The position numbers and the translations under genes are program-made. The notes beneath the pieces were generated by a model that saw only the letters and a program-made list of their open reading frames with translations, was not told where the DNA came from and searched no databases. A stretch of 64,000 nucleotides of DNA, from positions 1-64,000 of the forward strand of contig CANFHC010000004.1 of NCBI GenBank assembly GCA_947446575.1. Reading direction: 5' to 3'. This document shows positions 17,116-25,598 of this stretch, piece by piece (the stretch's first letter is position 1; each line of letters begins with the position of its first letter). Source of the DNA: Bacteriovoracaceae bacterium (GTDB lineage: Bacteria; Bdellovibrionota; Bacteriovoracia; Bacteriovoracales; Bacteriovoracaceae).

Positions 17116-18480
17116 ATGACCATTGGAGTTCAGTCACCAGAGATTCAAGACCATTTTAATAAACTGTTTTCTTCCATTTTAATGGAACAACAAAAAATTG
17201 ATCATGTTAAAACTGCCGATGAAGATAAGAAGGAATTGTTAACGAATAAGTTAAAAGAATATGAGCAACTAAAAGGACGCGGGTTTTTTTACGCATTCAT
17301 GGCCTCTGGAAGAGGGCATGGCCCATTTGTGGAAATGATTGATGGTTCAATTAAATATGATCTTATAAATGGTATTGGGGTAAATCTCTTAGGCCATTCA
17401 CATCCAATTTACATTAAAGCAAATCTTGAAGCTGCTACTTCAGATACGATGATGACAGGAAATCTTCTATCGTACCAAGAACCATATGAGTTGAGCAAAG
17501 TTCTTTTGGATTCTGTTAAAGCATCTCGCTTAAAACATTTTTGGTTTTCTTGTTCTGGATCTTTTTCAAATGATACTGCACTAAAAATTTTATGGCAGAA
17601 AAAAGCACCTAATTATCGTCTTATTGCCTTCCAAAAATCTTTTGCTGGAAGATCAATCGCTATGCAAGATGTGACTTATAATGCTGCCTATAGAGAAGGT
17701 ATGCCTAGCTCGATTCAAGTCGATCACGTTCCTCACTATAATTATAAAGATCCGGAAAATGCGCTAAAAAATACAATCGATGCTCTAGATAAATTAATTG
17801 AAAAAAATGGCAACACTTATTGTGCTTTAACTCTTGAATTGATTCAAGGGGAAGCGGGTTTCATTTTTGGTACAAAAGAGTATTATGAAGGAATTTTTAA
17901 ATGGGCAAAGAAGCACGGAATCTATATTTGGGTCGATGAAGTTCAATCTTTTGCTAGAACTCACCAAATGTTTGCTTTCCAAATGTTTGGGCTTGATGAA
18001 TATGTCGATATTGTGACAATCGGAAAAGTTCTTCAAGCTGCTGGAACATTATATACAGAAGAATTAAATCCAAAACCAGGATTAATAGCCGGAACATTTA
18101 ATGGGTCAGTCGCTTCAATGAACGCAGGAAAAGCAACCATTCGTTACCTAAAAGACGGAAACTTTTATGGTGAAAATGGGCGCATTAAAAATCTTGAAGA
18201 TAAATTTAAAGCTCAATTCAAGAAATTAGCCGAAGGAAGTTGTAAGGGTAAAATTCCTTACTATGGCGGAGTCGGAACAATGCTTTCTTTTGAAGTTGGA
18301 GATGCTTCAAACGATACAACAAACAAATTCATGAAAAAACTTTTTGATAATGGAATCATAACATTCTCAGCAGGAAAAGAGCCTACGCGAGTTCGCTTTC
18401 TTCTTTCACTTGCTATTTTAGATGAACATATCAATGAAATTTTCTCAATTTTAGAAAAAACAATTTTAGAAGTTATATAG
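17116..18480 (+). CDS. Class III PLP aminotransferase, probably AstC-like
   Basis: This is a PLP-dependent class III aminotransferase, probably acting on N-succinylornithine or a related omega-amino donor. Visible features are GVNLLGHSHP, the cofactor phosphate region FSCSGSFSNDTALK, the PLP-ring Asp in WVDEVQ (Asp274) and the Schiff-base Lys in TIGKVL (Lys304), then GTFNGSVASMNAGKA. The usual GAEANE motif reads GSFSND, so it is a divergent subfamily. The ATG at 17116 has AAGGA six bases upstream; the ATG at 17110 is too close. AstA and AstD homologues follow at once, which is why a succinylornithine transaminase role is preferred over 4-aminobutyrate or other ornithine transaminases. Confidence 0.8.
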   Translation: MTIGVQSPEIQDHFNKLFSSILMEQQKIDHVKTADEDKKELLTNKLKEYEQLKGRGFFYAFMASGRGHGPFVEMIDGSIKYDLINGIGVNLLGHSHPIYIKANLEAATSDTMMTGNLLSYQEPYELSKVLLDSVKASRLKHFWFSCSGSFSNDTALKILWQKKAPNYRLIAFQKSFAGRSIAMQDVTYNAAYREGMPSSIQVDHVPHYNYKDPENALKNTIDALDKLIEKNGNTYCALTLELIQGEAGFIFGTKEYYEGIFKWAKKHGIYIWVDEVQSFARTHQMFAFQMFGLDEYVDIVTIGKVLQAAGTLYTEELNPKPGLIAGTFNGSVASMNAGKATIRYLKDGNFYGENGRIKNLEDKFKAQFKKLAEGSCKGKIPYYGGVGTMLSFEVGDASNDTTNKFMKKLFDNGIITFSAGKEPTRVRFLLSLAILDEHINEIFSILEKTILEVI

Positions 18481-18488
18481 GACGTTAT

Positions 18489-19520
18489 ATGTACACCCTT
18501 AGATCGGCCTGCTTAAATGATCTCGATGATCTTTACGAACTAAGTCAGTTGGTATTATTCATCAACTTGCCTCCAGATCGAGAAATTATTAAATCAAAAA
18601 TTGAAAGTTCTATTAAGTCTTTCACTCATCCTTCCAAGTATCTTTGGGAAAACTATTATTTATTTGTACTTGAAGATATTAAAGCTGGAAAAATTATTGG
18701 TTGCTCTATGATTCATGCTCAACATGGAACAGAAGACGAACCTCATTACTATTTTGCTGTTTCTCAAGAAAATAAATTTTCTAAATCTCTTAACACCGGT
18801 TTTATACATGGAACTCTAAAACTTGGACTTGATACCAATGGTCCAACTGAAATTGGTGGTCTAGTCTTAGATCCCGACTATAGAAAAAATGAGCAAAGAC
18901 TCGGCAAACAACTTTCCTACGTTAGATTCCTCTACATGGGAATGAATAAAAAAAGATTTAAAGAAGATATTCACTCTGAATTAATGCCTCCATTCGACAA
19001 TGAGGGACATGCTCCTTTATGGGAAGCAATTGGACGTCGTTTTTTGAATATGGAATATCATGATGCTGATATTCTTTCTCGCAGTAATAAAGAATTTATT
19101 TTAAGTCTTTTTCCAGCAGATACAATTTATTTAACACTTCTACCAATCGAAGCACGTAATGCGATTGGAAAAGTAGGTGAAGCAACAGCTCCAGTTAAAA
19201 AAATGCTTGAAAGTATCGGATTTAAATATACCAATGAGGTTGATCCGTTTGATGGTGGTCCACATTACCGTGCCAAATCAAAAGACATAAAACCAATTAA
19301 GGAAATGTTCGAGTGTGAAATCCTTATTCGCGATTCCATTATCAAAAGTGACAAGATAAGTATCCTTGCGAGTCTTCCAACGAAAGATGGAGGCTTTAGA
19401 GCTGCCTATATCTCAGGTAATTTAAATCGAGGAACAAATCATCGATTTATTATTGAACCCGAAGAGGCAAAAACATTAGGACTAAAAGAAGACTTTAAAA
19501 CATTTGCTACTTATCTCTAA
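18489..19520 (+). CDS. astA: Arginine/ornithine N-succinyltransferase
   Basis: AstA transfers succinate from succinyl-CoA to the alpha-amino group of arginine or ornithine, the first step of the succinyltransferase pathway. The 343 residues equal the family length (344 in E. coli). Matching blocks are EIGGLVLDPDYRKNEQRLGK, RFLYMGMNKKRF, the EGHAPLWEAIGRRFLNMEYH stretch, and ATAPVKKMLESIGFKYTNEV ahead of DPFDGGPHYRA. The ATG lies eight bases after the aminotransferase stop, with AGGA at the stop codon itself, so translation is probably coupled. Confidence 0.9.
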   Translation: MYTLRSACLNDLDDLYELSQLVLFINLPPDREIIKSKIESSIKSFTHPSKYLWENYYLFVLEDIKAGKIIGCSMIHAQHGTEDEPHYYFAVSQENKFSKSLNTGFIHGTLKLGLDTNGPTEIGGLVLDPDYRKNEQRLGKQLSYVRFLYMGMNKKRFKEDIHSELMPPFDNEGHAPLWEAIGRRFLNMEYHDADILSRSNKEFILSLFPADTIYLTLLPIEARNAIGKVGEATAPVKKMLESIGFKYTNEVDPFDGGPHYRAKSKDIKPIKEMFECEILIRDSIIKSDKISILASLPTKDGGFRAAYISGNLNRGTNHRFIIEPEEAKTLGLKEDFKTFATYL

Positions 19521-19534
19521 CATATAGGTGAACT

Positions 19535-21055
19535 ATGAAATTTAAAATTCTGGGTAACTATTATAATAACGCTTTTAACCTTCCGGCCACAACTGGCCCA
19601 TTAGCTGTAGAAAATATTATTACGCGAGCATGTCCGGCTGATCTTTCATTAAATCTTTGGAATGCTCCAGTTGATTATCGTGACGTAGATCGAGTCATTG
19701 AGTCAGCAAATGCAGGATTTAAAGTTTGGAAAAAAACTTCTCAACTAGAGCGCAATAATTTTTTAAAAAAATACCAAGAAGAACTAACCAAGAGAAAAGA
19801 TGAAATCGCATTGGCAATTTCTTTTGAAATGGGGAAACCTCTTTGGGAAGCAAAAACAGAAGTTGCTTCCGTTATTGCCAAAGTAAATGTGACAATCGAC
19901 GAATCACTTCCAAGAATTGCAAACAAGCACTTTGACAACATACTTCCCAAAACAAATGGACACATCTTCTATAAACCAATTGGCCCTTCACTTATTATTG
20001 GTCCATTCAACTTCCCTTGCCACTTGGCGAATGGACAAATTCTAAGTGCATTGGTTTCTGGTAATTCAGTAATTTTTAAACCATCTGAAAAAACTTGTTA
20101 CTCTGCTCAGCTTTTAATCGAATGTTTTCATTCCGCAGGGTTTCCCTCTGGAGTTGTGAATTTAATTCAAGGTGATGGAGAGGCTGCAAGACGGCTTCTA
20201 AAAGATAAAACAATCAAAGGAGTCTTTTTTACAGGTTCAAAAGAAGTTGGTAAGAAAATTCTCGATGTTACTCATCACGATTTATCAAAACTTGTTTCTC
20301 TTGAGTTGGGTGGTAAAAACACCACAATTCTTCATAAAGATGCCAATATGGAACATGCTTTACAAGAATTATTAAAAGCTTGTTTTTTAACTACCGGACA
20401 ACGTTGCACATCTACTTCTCTCGTGGCAATTCACCGAAGTGTGCACGAAGAATTCATCACTAAATTTCATGATCTTTCAAAAAAAATAATCATTGATCAC
20501 CCTGTTGAGTTTGCTCGCGAACCATTTATGGGGCCTCTTGTAGATCAAGGCGCCGTTGATTCTTACTTGTTATTTATGGGCATGGCCAAACGTGAAGGCA
20601 TTCAAGAAATAATGAGAGGAAAAAATCTAGAAAAAACAAAAAAAGGTCATTACGTTACTCCTTCAATACACTTAAGTGAAAGATGGAATAATGACAGCAT
20701 GTTTTTACATAGCGAAATTTTTGGCCCCAATGTTACGTTTATTCCTTATGACACAATTGAAGAAGCAATCAAGATTGCTAATGCTACGGAGTATGGATTA
20801 GCTGCCTCTGTTTTCACTAAGGATCCTGAAATATTTAAAATGTGTGTGGAGGAAATTGATTCTGGTTTAATTAATTTTAATCGATCTACCGTTGGTGCAT
20901 CCGCTAAACTTCCATTTGGTGGCGTGAAAAACTCTGGGAATTATCGACCAGCGGCCTTAACAACTATTGATGCTTGTGTTTATCAAATGGCAAGTTTAGA
21001 AGTTTTAAGTGATGAACCAGAAGACATGAAATCTATTATCGGATTAGATTTATAA
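19535..21055 (+). CDS. astD: Succinylglutamate-semialdehyde dehydrogenase
   Basis: This NAD(P)-dependent aldehyde dehydrogenase is expected to oxidise N-succinylglutamate 5-semialdehyde to succinylglutamate. The 506-residue sequence shows the AstD-type segment IGPFNFPCHLANGQILSALV, the VIFKPSEKTCYSA motif, FFTGSKEVG, catalytic Glu257 in ELGGKN and catalytic Cys291 in GQRCTS. The specific call rests on that segment and on the upstream AstA; the fold alone would only give 'aldehyde dehydrogenase'. No AstB or AstE homologue lies nearby. The 3' end overlaps the convergent small gene by six bases. Confidence 0.85.
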   Translation: MKFKILGNYYNNAFNLPATTGPLAVENIITRACPADLSLNLWNAPVDYRDVDRVIESANAGFKVWKKTSQLERNNFLKKYQEELTKRKDEIALAISFEMGKPLWEAKTEVASVIAKVNVTIDESLPRIANKHFDNILPKTNGHIFYKPIGPSLIIGPFNFPCHLANGQILSALVSGNSVIFKPSEKTCYSAQLLIECFHSAGFPSGVVNLIQGDGEAARRLLKDKTIKGVFFTGSKEVGKKILDVTHHDLSKLVSLELGGKNTTILHKDANMEHALQELLKACFLTTGQRCTSTSLVAIHRSVHEEFITKFHDLSKKIIIDHPVEFAREPFMGPLVDQGAVDSYLLFMGMAKREGIQEIMRGKNLEKTKKGHYVTPSIHLSERWNNDSMFLHSEIFGPNVTFIPYDTIEEAIKIANATEYGLAASVFTKDPEIFKMCVEEIDSGLINFNRSTVGASAKLPFGGVKNSGNYRPAALTTIDACVYQMASLEVLSDEPEDMKSIIGLDL

Positions 21056-21286
21056 TTCGCACTTAGCAGATTTTTTTAATTGGGGATTATGTTTGGAGCT
21101 CAGATCCAGACAATCCTCATCTTTTGGTCTAAATTTTTTTACGACTTCCTTCTCTATTTTCACAGACGCAGGAGCTCTTCCTTTTTTTGTGACATTAAGC
21201 ATTCCGTCAGTATTATAATTTTCCACCACTTGTGAATATGTTATCGCCATGAGGGCAAGGAATGGAATGTATAACCAATTCTTCAT
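21050..21286 (-). CDS. Small secreted protein of unknown function
   Basis: The 78-residue product has an N-terminal hydrophobic signal (NWLYIPFLALMAITYS), with cleavage probably near residue 18, followed by a short basic and acidic tail containing two Cys near the C-terminus (EDCLDL and AKCEL) that could form a disulphide. I do not recognise a family. Its start overlaps the stop of the upstream gene by one base, so the two are probably translated together, and its end overlaps astD on the other strand by six bases. Confidence 0.55.
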   Translation of the reverse strand: MKNWLYIPFLALMAITYSQVVENYNTDGMLNVTKKGRAPASVKIEKEVVKKFRPKDEDCLDLSSKHNPQLKKSAKCEL

Positions 21287-21837
21287 TAAAACTGCTTCTT
21301 ATTTACTAACACACCGGCTTCTTTACCTTGTGAGAGGTTACTATTACTACCTTTTATCTGCTCAACATCTACGCTGGAATTTTTCTGATAGAGGTCTATG
21401 ATTTCTTTTTGTTTTAATATTTGTTGTGATCTTTTTAATCGTGCTTTTTCGATTAAAATAAATGAAGACATGTTCTCATTTTCATTGTGTTCAATTTTTT
21501 CACTGGCTGATCGAGGTGTATGTTCATCTAATTCTGCTTGGGCCATAGAAGTCAGAGAAACAACTGCTTCACCTGCTAGTGCTTTGATTGCGTCTTCAGA
21601 GGCGTTTGGCTTTTTAAATGGTAAAATTTTAGCTTGCGTATTGTTGTGCTCATCATGAATTTCTTCCATGGAATCAGTAGAAGAAAAATCACGATAAATT
21701 TGTCTCTCTACTCGCTCATTCACTAAATCAGTTAATGAAAGGAACTTCCCCCCATTATGCTTGGTTGCGATGTCTCCGATTTCCTCAGGGGTAATCAAGC
21801 GTAAAAGGTTCATAATTAAGAAGTTTGGTGCAGCCAT
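21286..21837 (-). CDS. Conserved-looking hypothetical protein
   Basis: This 183-residue protein has no signal peptide and no family I recognise. The first 60 residues (LLRLITPEEIGDIATKHNGG and a following VNERVERQIY region) look folded; the rest is acidic, Asn-rich and probably extended, with a helical charged stretch around residues 125-150. The gene is followed with a one-base overlap by a small secreted protein. The A/T-rich region upstream also carries the tRNA-Asn promoter in the opposite direction. Confidence 0.55.
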   Translation of the reverse strand: MAAPNFLIMNLLRLITPEEIGDIATKHNGGKFLSLTDLVNERVERQIYRDFSSTDSMEEIHDEHNNTQAKILPFKKPNASEDAIKALAGEAVVSLTSMAQAELDEHTPRSASEKIEHNENENMSSFILIEKARLKRSQQILKQKEIIDLYQKNSSVDVEQIKGSNSNLSQGKEAGVLVNKKQF

Positions 21838-21984
21838 AAAAACTTATCGACAACTCTTGGCAAAACTTGAGTAAAAATATCAAGTAGCCTGGAATCTCTC
21901 CCGAGAGACTAATAGCAAAAAGTTACTGATTAATGAAATTTCCATATGTTGAAACAAAAGATTCAAGAGATTTAAAAAAAGCAC

Positions 21985-22013
21985 TAGACATTTAGTCCTT
22001 TAATTTTTATAAC
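21985..22013 (+). promoter_or_regulatory. Sigma-70-type promoter for tRNA-Asn
   Basis: TAGACA (21985-21990), a 17-base spacer and TATAAC (22008-22013) match the housekeeping promoter with one mismatch in each box. Transcription would begin near 22020, about 19 bases before the tRNA. Confidence 0.65.
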
Positions 22014-22038
22014 TTGTAGACTTATTTCTATCTTTTAT

Positions 22039-22113
22039 TGGGAAGTGGCGCAGCGGTAGCGCAGTAGACTGTTAATCTATTGGTCGTGGGTTCGATCCCC
22101 ACCTTCCCAGCCA
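22039..22113 (+). tRNA. tRNA-Asn (anticodon GTT)
   Basis: The cloverleaf is complete. The acceptor stem TGGGAAG/CTTCCCA is followed by discriminator G and an encoded CCA at 22111-22113. The anticodon loop CTGTTAA has GTT at 22071-22073. The T arm is GTGGG-TTCGATC-CCCAC. No intron or CCA-less oddity is seen. Confidence 0.97.
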
Positions 22114-22165
22114 TTTTAATCATAACTTTTAATCAATTTTATTCCGAACAAAAAAAGGGTCTTCT

Positions 22166-23602
22166 ATGAAAGAGCAATTATTTTCAAACGATTTCCATGT
22201 AAAACTTAAAAAAGATGTGGAAAGAAGTTATCGTGATTTCATCGAGGATCTTCGCCAAGATTTTAAACGTGGATTCACTACTGACGTAGTTGATGCAGAT
22301 TTTTTAGATCAACTTTGTGACATTCTTCAGGATGATTGCTTTGATAAATATTCTCCACTTAAATTTTACTGGTTAAATCTTGTAGATAATATTGTTTATA
22401 TTATTCAACTTCATGAAGAATTATTGCTCGAAGAAGATATTGATACTGATGAATTAACTGAACTTGAAGATGAATTGTTTAATTTTTGGAATGACTCTGA
22501 TTTAGCAGAAGGATTTTTAAATTACTTAAATGAAGGTTCTCCTGTAATTGAGGCCTCTAATAATTTGTTACCTCTTTTAGAAAATCAAATTATTTCATTT
22601 TACGTTTTACACTTAAGTTTATACCAACAAGAATTTGATGATGCCTTAATGTATAAAACAGTTCCTGAATTAGGGGATTATGAAAAAAAGTTTTATTTAG
22701 GTGACCAACATCGCTTTGTTTTTTTGAAAAAAACTCCTGAAACATTTCCTTCGCTTCCAATTCGTTTTATTTCGCCAGAAGAAAATAAGATATCTATTGA
22801 AATAGACGATAAGGCACTTCCGCTGAATATTGAACAATCTCCAACTCCGGTAAGTATCGACGAATTAAATTTATATGTGCTACCTAATTGTGAGTCGGGT
22901 GAAAAAAAGCTGGAGGAATTTAAAAAGAATATTGCAAAAGCACTATTTAATATTAAAAAAACTGCACCGCACCTACACACTACTTTTAAGAGCTTCACCC
23001 ACACAATTATACCAGTAGATGAAAAAGGGATTGTTAGCTACTCTATGCAATCACTTCCTGGTTACTCATCGATTAACATGTTTGATCGCGACCAAATAGA
23101 CTTAATGGATGATTTGCTTCACGAAAATGGTCACCATTACTTAAATACTTTTTTAAATCATCAGGATTTAATTAATGAAGATGATGATAAAATTTATTTT
23201 TCTCCATGGAGAAAAGCGCTCAGACCAATTAGAGGAATTTATCATGCTACTTTCACATTCTTTTGGGCGCTCGAACTTTTCCACAGCCTTGACGTTGCAG
23301 CAGAAAAGAAGACTTTAACTTTTACCAAAGACGAAAGGGTTAAAATTAAACAAAGATTCTTAGAAGAATACTTTATGTTGGATTTTTCTCGTGCTGATCT
23401 TATTCATGCCTATAAAAATAAACGGGTAACGAGAGAAGGAAATCATTTAATCAATATGATTTATGAACGAATTGGAGCATACAAGAAAGACGTTGAGACT
23501 GTTCTTGCAGCGCTAAAAACTCTTGACGCTAAAAAACACCAAGAATTAACAACGCTGAAAGCTGAATTAATTAAGACTAGAGCTCACTATAAGTTGGTTT
23601 AG
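22166..23602 (+). CDS. HExxH-motif protein resembling alpha-ketoglutarate HExxH peptide hydroxylases
   Basis: The 478-residue protein has an acidic helical N-terminal region of about 300 residues with no clear family. Its C-terminal half carries HENGH at 319-323, then SPWR at 346-349 and LRPIRG at 352-357, with His360 shortly after. HExxH followed by a (Y/F)-x-PWR-x(4)-RP-x(2)-G pattern is, from memory, the signature of the family annotated as HEXXH-motif or alpha-ketoglutarate-HExxH peptide beta-hydroxylases, found in peptide-modification gene clusters. The two His and a downstream His could bind Fe or Zn. No radical SAM, transporter or precursor-like gene lies beside it. It starts 52 bases after tRNA-Asn, and its 3' end overlaps the YgfZ-TPR gene by 36 bases. 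A metallopeptidase is the alternative reading. Confidence 0.6.
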   Translation: MKEQLFSNDFHVKLKKDVERSYRDFIEDLRQDFKRGFTTDVVDADFLDQLCDILQDDCFDKYSPLKFYWLNLVDNIVYIIQLHEELLLEEDIDTDELTELEDELFNFWNDSDLAEGFLNYLNEGSPVIEASNNLLPLLENQIISFYVLHLSLYQQEFDDALMYKTVPELGDYEKKFYLGDQHRFVFLKKTPETFPSLPIRFISPEENKISIEIDDKALPLNIEQSPTPVSIDELNLYVLPNCESGEKKLEEFKKNIAKALFNIKKTAPHLHTTFKSFTHTIIPVDEKGIVSYSMQSLPGYSSINMFDRDQIDLMDDLLHENGHHYLNTFLNHQDLINEDDDKIYFSPWRKALRPIRGIYHATFTFFWALELFHSLDVAAEKKTLTFTKDERVKIKQRFLEEYFMLDFSRADLIHAYKNKRVTREGNHLINMIYERIGAYKKDVETVLAALKTLDAKKHQELTTLKAELIKTRAHYKLV

Positions 23603-25132
23603 TCGAGACTGCATCTCATTGGCTGGCATCATGTCTCCTCTTTTAGAGGCGACAACAATGCCGGCTTGATAGATACTGCGAGCTTTTACTATCTCAGCAA
23701 CTGCTTCGTAAGATTTTCCAAGCATCAAGTAGGCTGTAGAGTATTTAGGATCAACGGCAATAACCTTTTCTAAATTCTTAATTGCCTGAAGATAATCTTT
23801 TCTTTGATAAAAAATATCTGCCATTCCGTAAAGAGCGATAGTGTCTTCTTCATCTATTTCCAAGACTTGTAAAAACATTTTTTCTCTACGATGAATTTCT
23901 TCTTCCTTTTTCTTCTGCTCATCTGCAAGTTGCTTTTTCAACTTTGCTTCTTCACCAAATACGGCAAAAGATTTTACGGTAGCTAGCCCTTTTTCCACTT
24001 CCGCTTCTTCAATTTTTCCCAGCTTCATTAAAAAAAGAGATTTGTTAGTATGGGCCATTACGGATTGAGGATTTACAAAGAGCAGTTTGTCCATCCAAGT
24101 TATTGCCTCTTCAAATCTTTCAATTCTTCCAAGCATTACACCTAATGTCTCATACGCATCAGCTAGGCTCGGATCAAACTCTAAAGCCTTTTTCATGGTG
24201 GTCATGGCCTCTTCTAAATTTCCTGTTTGGAAGACGTCAACTCCTGTGTGGTAGAGTTCTAAGGCAATTTGCTGTGTCGTCATCGTCATATAAAAAGGTA
24301 AACTCAAAACCGTTGCTGCTATTTTAATCCCTTCGCAATTTAACTCAAGCTCACGGCCCACAACTCTGTAATCTCTAAAGAGTGTCGCTTGTAGAATTGA
24401 ATCAACTTGGTAAAGCAATTTACCTGCTTTTCTCTCTTCCACTTCAAAATCTGTGTTTAATTTGTTTTTGAGGTTAATGCTTGAATTTGTTTTCAAGAGT
24501 ACAGGATAATAAGCGGCTCCTCTATTGTTTTCAATTTTTGCAACAGTTTCCTGTCCTAAAAAACATCCCTTCTTATAAGAGATGGCAATTTCATTTAAGT
24601 AACTATCGTTGATAAAATGCGTTTCATCTACGTCTTGGCCCCATATCGGCCAGCCGTTTAATATTCTTATTTTTTCTAGCTCTTCTAAATCAGTTAATTC
24701 TAAATTTTCCTTCTTGTTTAAAACAAAACGTGCACTCATCCCATAAAAATTAAAATCAAAAAAGAGATCGTCGAGCTTTTCGTTTATTAGAAATGAGTTT
24801 AATTGAATCCATCCATAATAATTTTGTAATTCTAAAACAACATCATCCATAATGATAAATTTTTCAAAATCATCTTTGATTTTTTTAATTAAATTTTTTG
24901 GACAAAGAAGATAGAGACATTCACTAAGTTTTGCGATGAAAAAAAAAGATTGTAATTTTCCTGTTCGATTAAGTCGGGCCGTTAATTGCGCTTGATTAAT
25001 ATTAATGGCGTCAAGGTCGTTCGTTAATTGTCCTTGAAAAAATGATTCTCTATCGGCACCGGTCACTTTTATCAGTGACCAGTCTTGTAAAAAATATTGT
25101 GAAGGTTTGTATCTAATTGATGAGAGTGACAT
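23567..25132 (-). CDS. YgfZ-type folate-binding protein fused to TPR repeats
   Basis: Residues 1-280 match YgfZ, a GcvT-like folate-binding protein needed for repair or assembly of some Fe-S enzymes. The diagnostic motif is KKGCFLGQETVAKI with its Cys at residue 190, and the N-terminal FFQGQLTNDL and LNRTGKLQSFFF regions agree. From about residue 285 the same open frame continues into at least four TPR units (for example DPSLADAYETLGVMLGRIER and DPKYSTAYLMLGKSYEAVAE) with a charged helical linker between them. No stop or frameshift separates the halves. An internal start at the ATG for MTMTTQQ could also yield the TPR part alone. It starts one base before an A-type Fe-S carrier gene ends, consistent with an Fe-S role. 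Confidence 0.82.
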   Translation of the reverse strand: MSLSSIRYKPSQYFLQDWSLIKVTGADRESFFQGQLTNDLDAININQAQLTARLNRTGKLQSFFFIAKLSECLYLLCPKNLIKKIKDDFEKFIIMDDVVLELQNYYGWIQLNSFLINEKLDDLFFDFNFYGMSARFVLNKKENLELTDLEELEKIRILNGWPIWGQDVDETHFINDSYLNEIAISYKKGCFLGQETVAKIENNRGAAYYPVLLKTNSSINLKNKLNTDFEVEERKAGKLLYQVDSILQATLFRDYRVVGRELELNCEGIKIAATVLSLPFYMTMTTQQIALELYHTGVDVFQTGNLEEAMTTMKKALEFDPSLADAYETLGVMLGRIERFEEAITWMDKLLFVNPQSVMAHTNKSLFLMKLGKIEEAEVEKGLATVKSFAVFGEEAKLKKQLADEQKKKEEEIHRREKMFLQVLEIDEEDTIALYGMADIFYQRKDYLQAIKNLEKVIAVDPKYSTAYLMLGKSYEAVAEIVKARSIYQAGIVVASKRGDMMPANEMQSRLNQLIVSSSLN

Positions 25133-25468
25133 TTAAACTGAAAAAGATTCGCCACATCCGCAAGTGTTGTTTGCGTTGGGGTTGTTAAAAACAAAACCTT
25201 TACCATTTAAACCATCTTTAAAATCCAACTCTACACCTTTAAGGTAAATTGAAGACTTCGGGTCGATTAATATTTTGATATCTCCAAAATCGAGAATATT
25301 GTCTTTATCTTTTTTTTCAGAGAACTCAATTTTGTATGAAAGACCAGAACATCCCCCACCAACAACACCAAGTCTTAACCCTATATCGAGTCCTTTATCC
25401 TCCTTAGAATAAATCTCTTTTATGTGCTGAAGAGCTTTCTCTGTAACCGTTACAATGTTTTGTTCCAT
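25133..25468 (-). CDS. A-type iron-sulfur carrier protein (IscA/ErpA family)
   Basis: A-type carriers deliver Fe-S clusters to target apoproteins. The 111-residue product has the three conserved Cys in the standard places: GGGCSGLSY, and CGCGESF at the C-terminus (NNTCGCG), plus the VTEKALQHI start typical of the family. The ATG at 25468 has GAGG seven bases upstream and is preferred to a TTG at 25474. IscA, ErpA and SufA cannot be told apart from this sequence alone, and no isc or suf genes are near. Its end abuts the YgfZ-TPR gene. Confidence 0.9.
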   Translation of the reverse strand: MEQNIVTVTEKALQHIKEIYSKEDKGLDIGLRLGVVGGGCSGLSYKIEFSEKKDKDNILDFGDIKILIDPKSSIYLKGVELDFKDGLNGKGFVFNNPNANNTCGCGESFSV

Positions 25469-25598
25469 ATACAAACCTCGCGGGTAATACCCTACTAACC
25501 TAATCCCATATTATCACAAATTTTAAGCCTTGTAACAATTTGCCGTATTATATGTGATTATTTTTTAAGTTAGACTTATATAACGAGGTTACCTAATC

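Noticed and set aside
22039-22165. tRNA-Asn as the attachment site of an integrated element
   Set aside because: There is no integrase and no direct repeat of the tRNA 3' end nearby, and neighbouring base composition is unremarkable.
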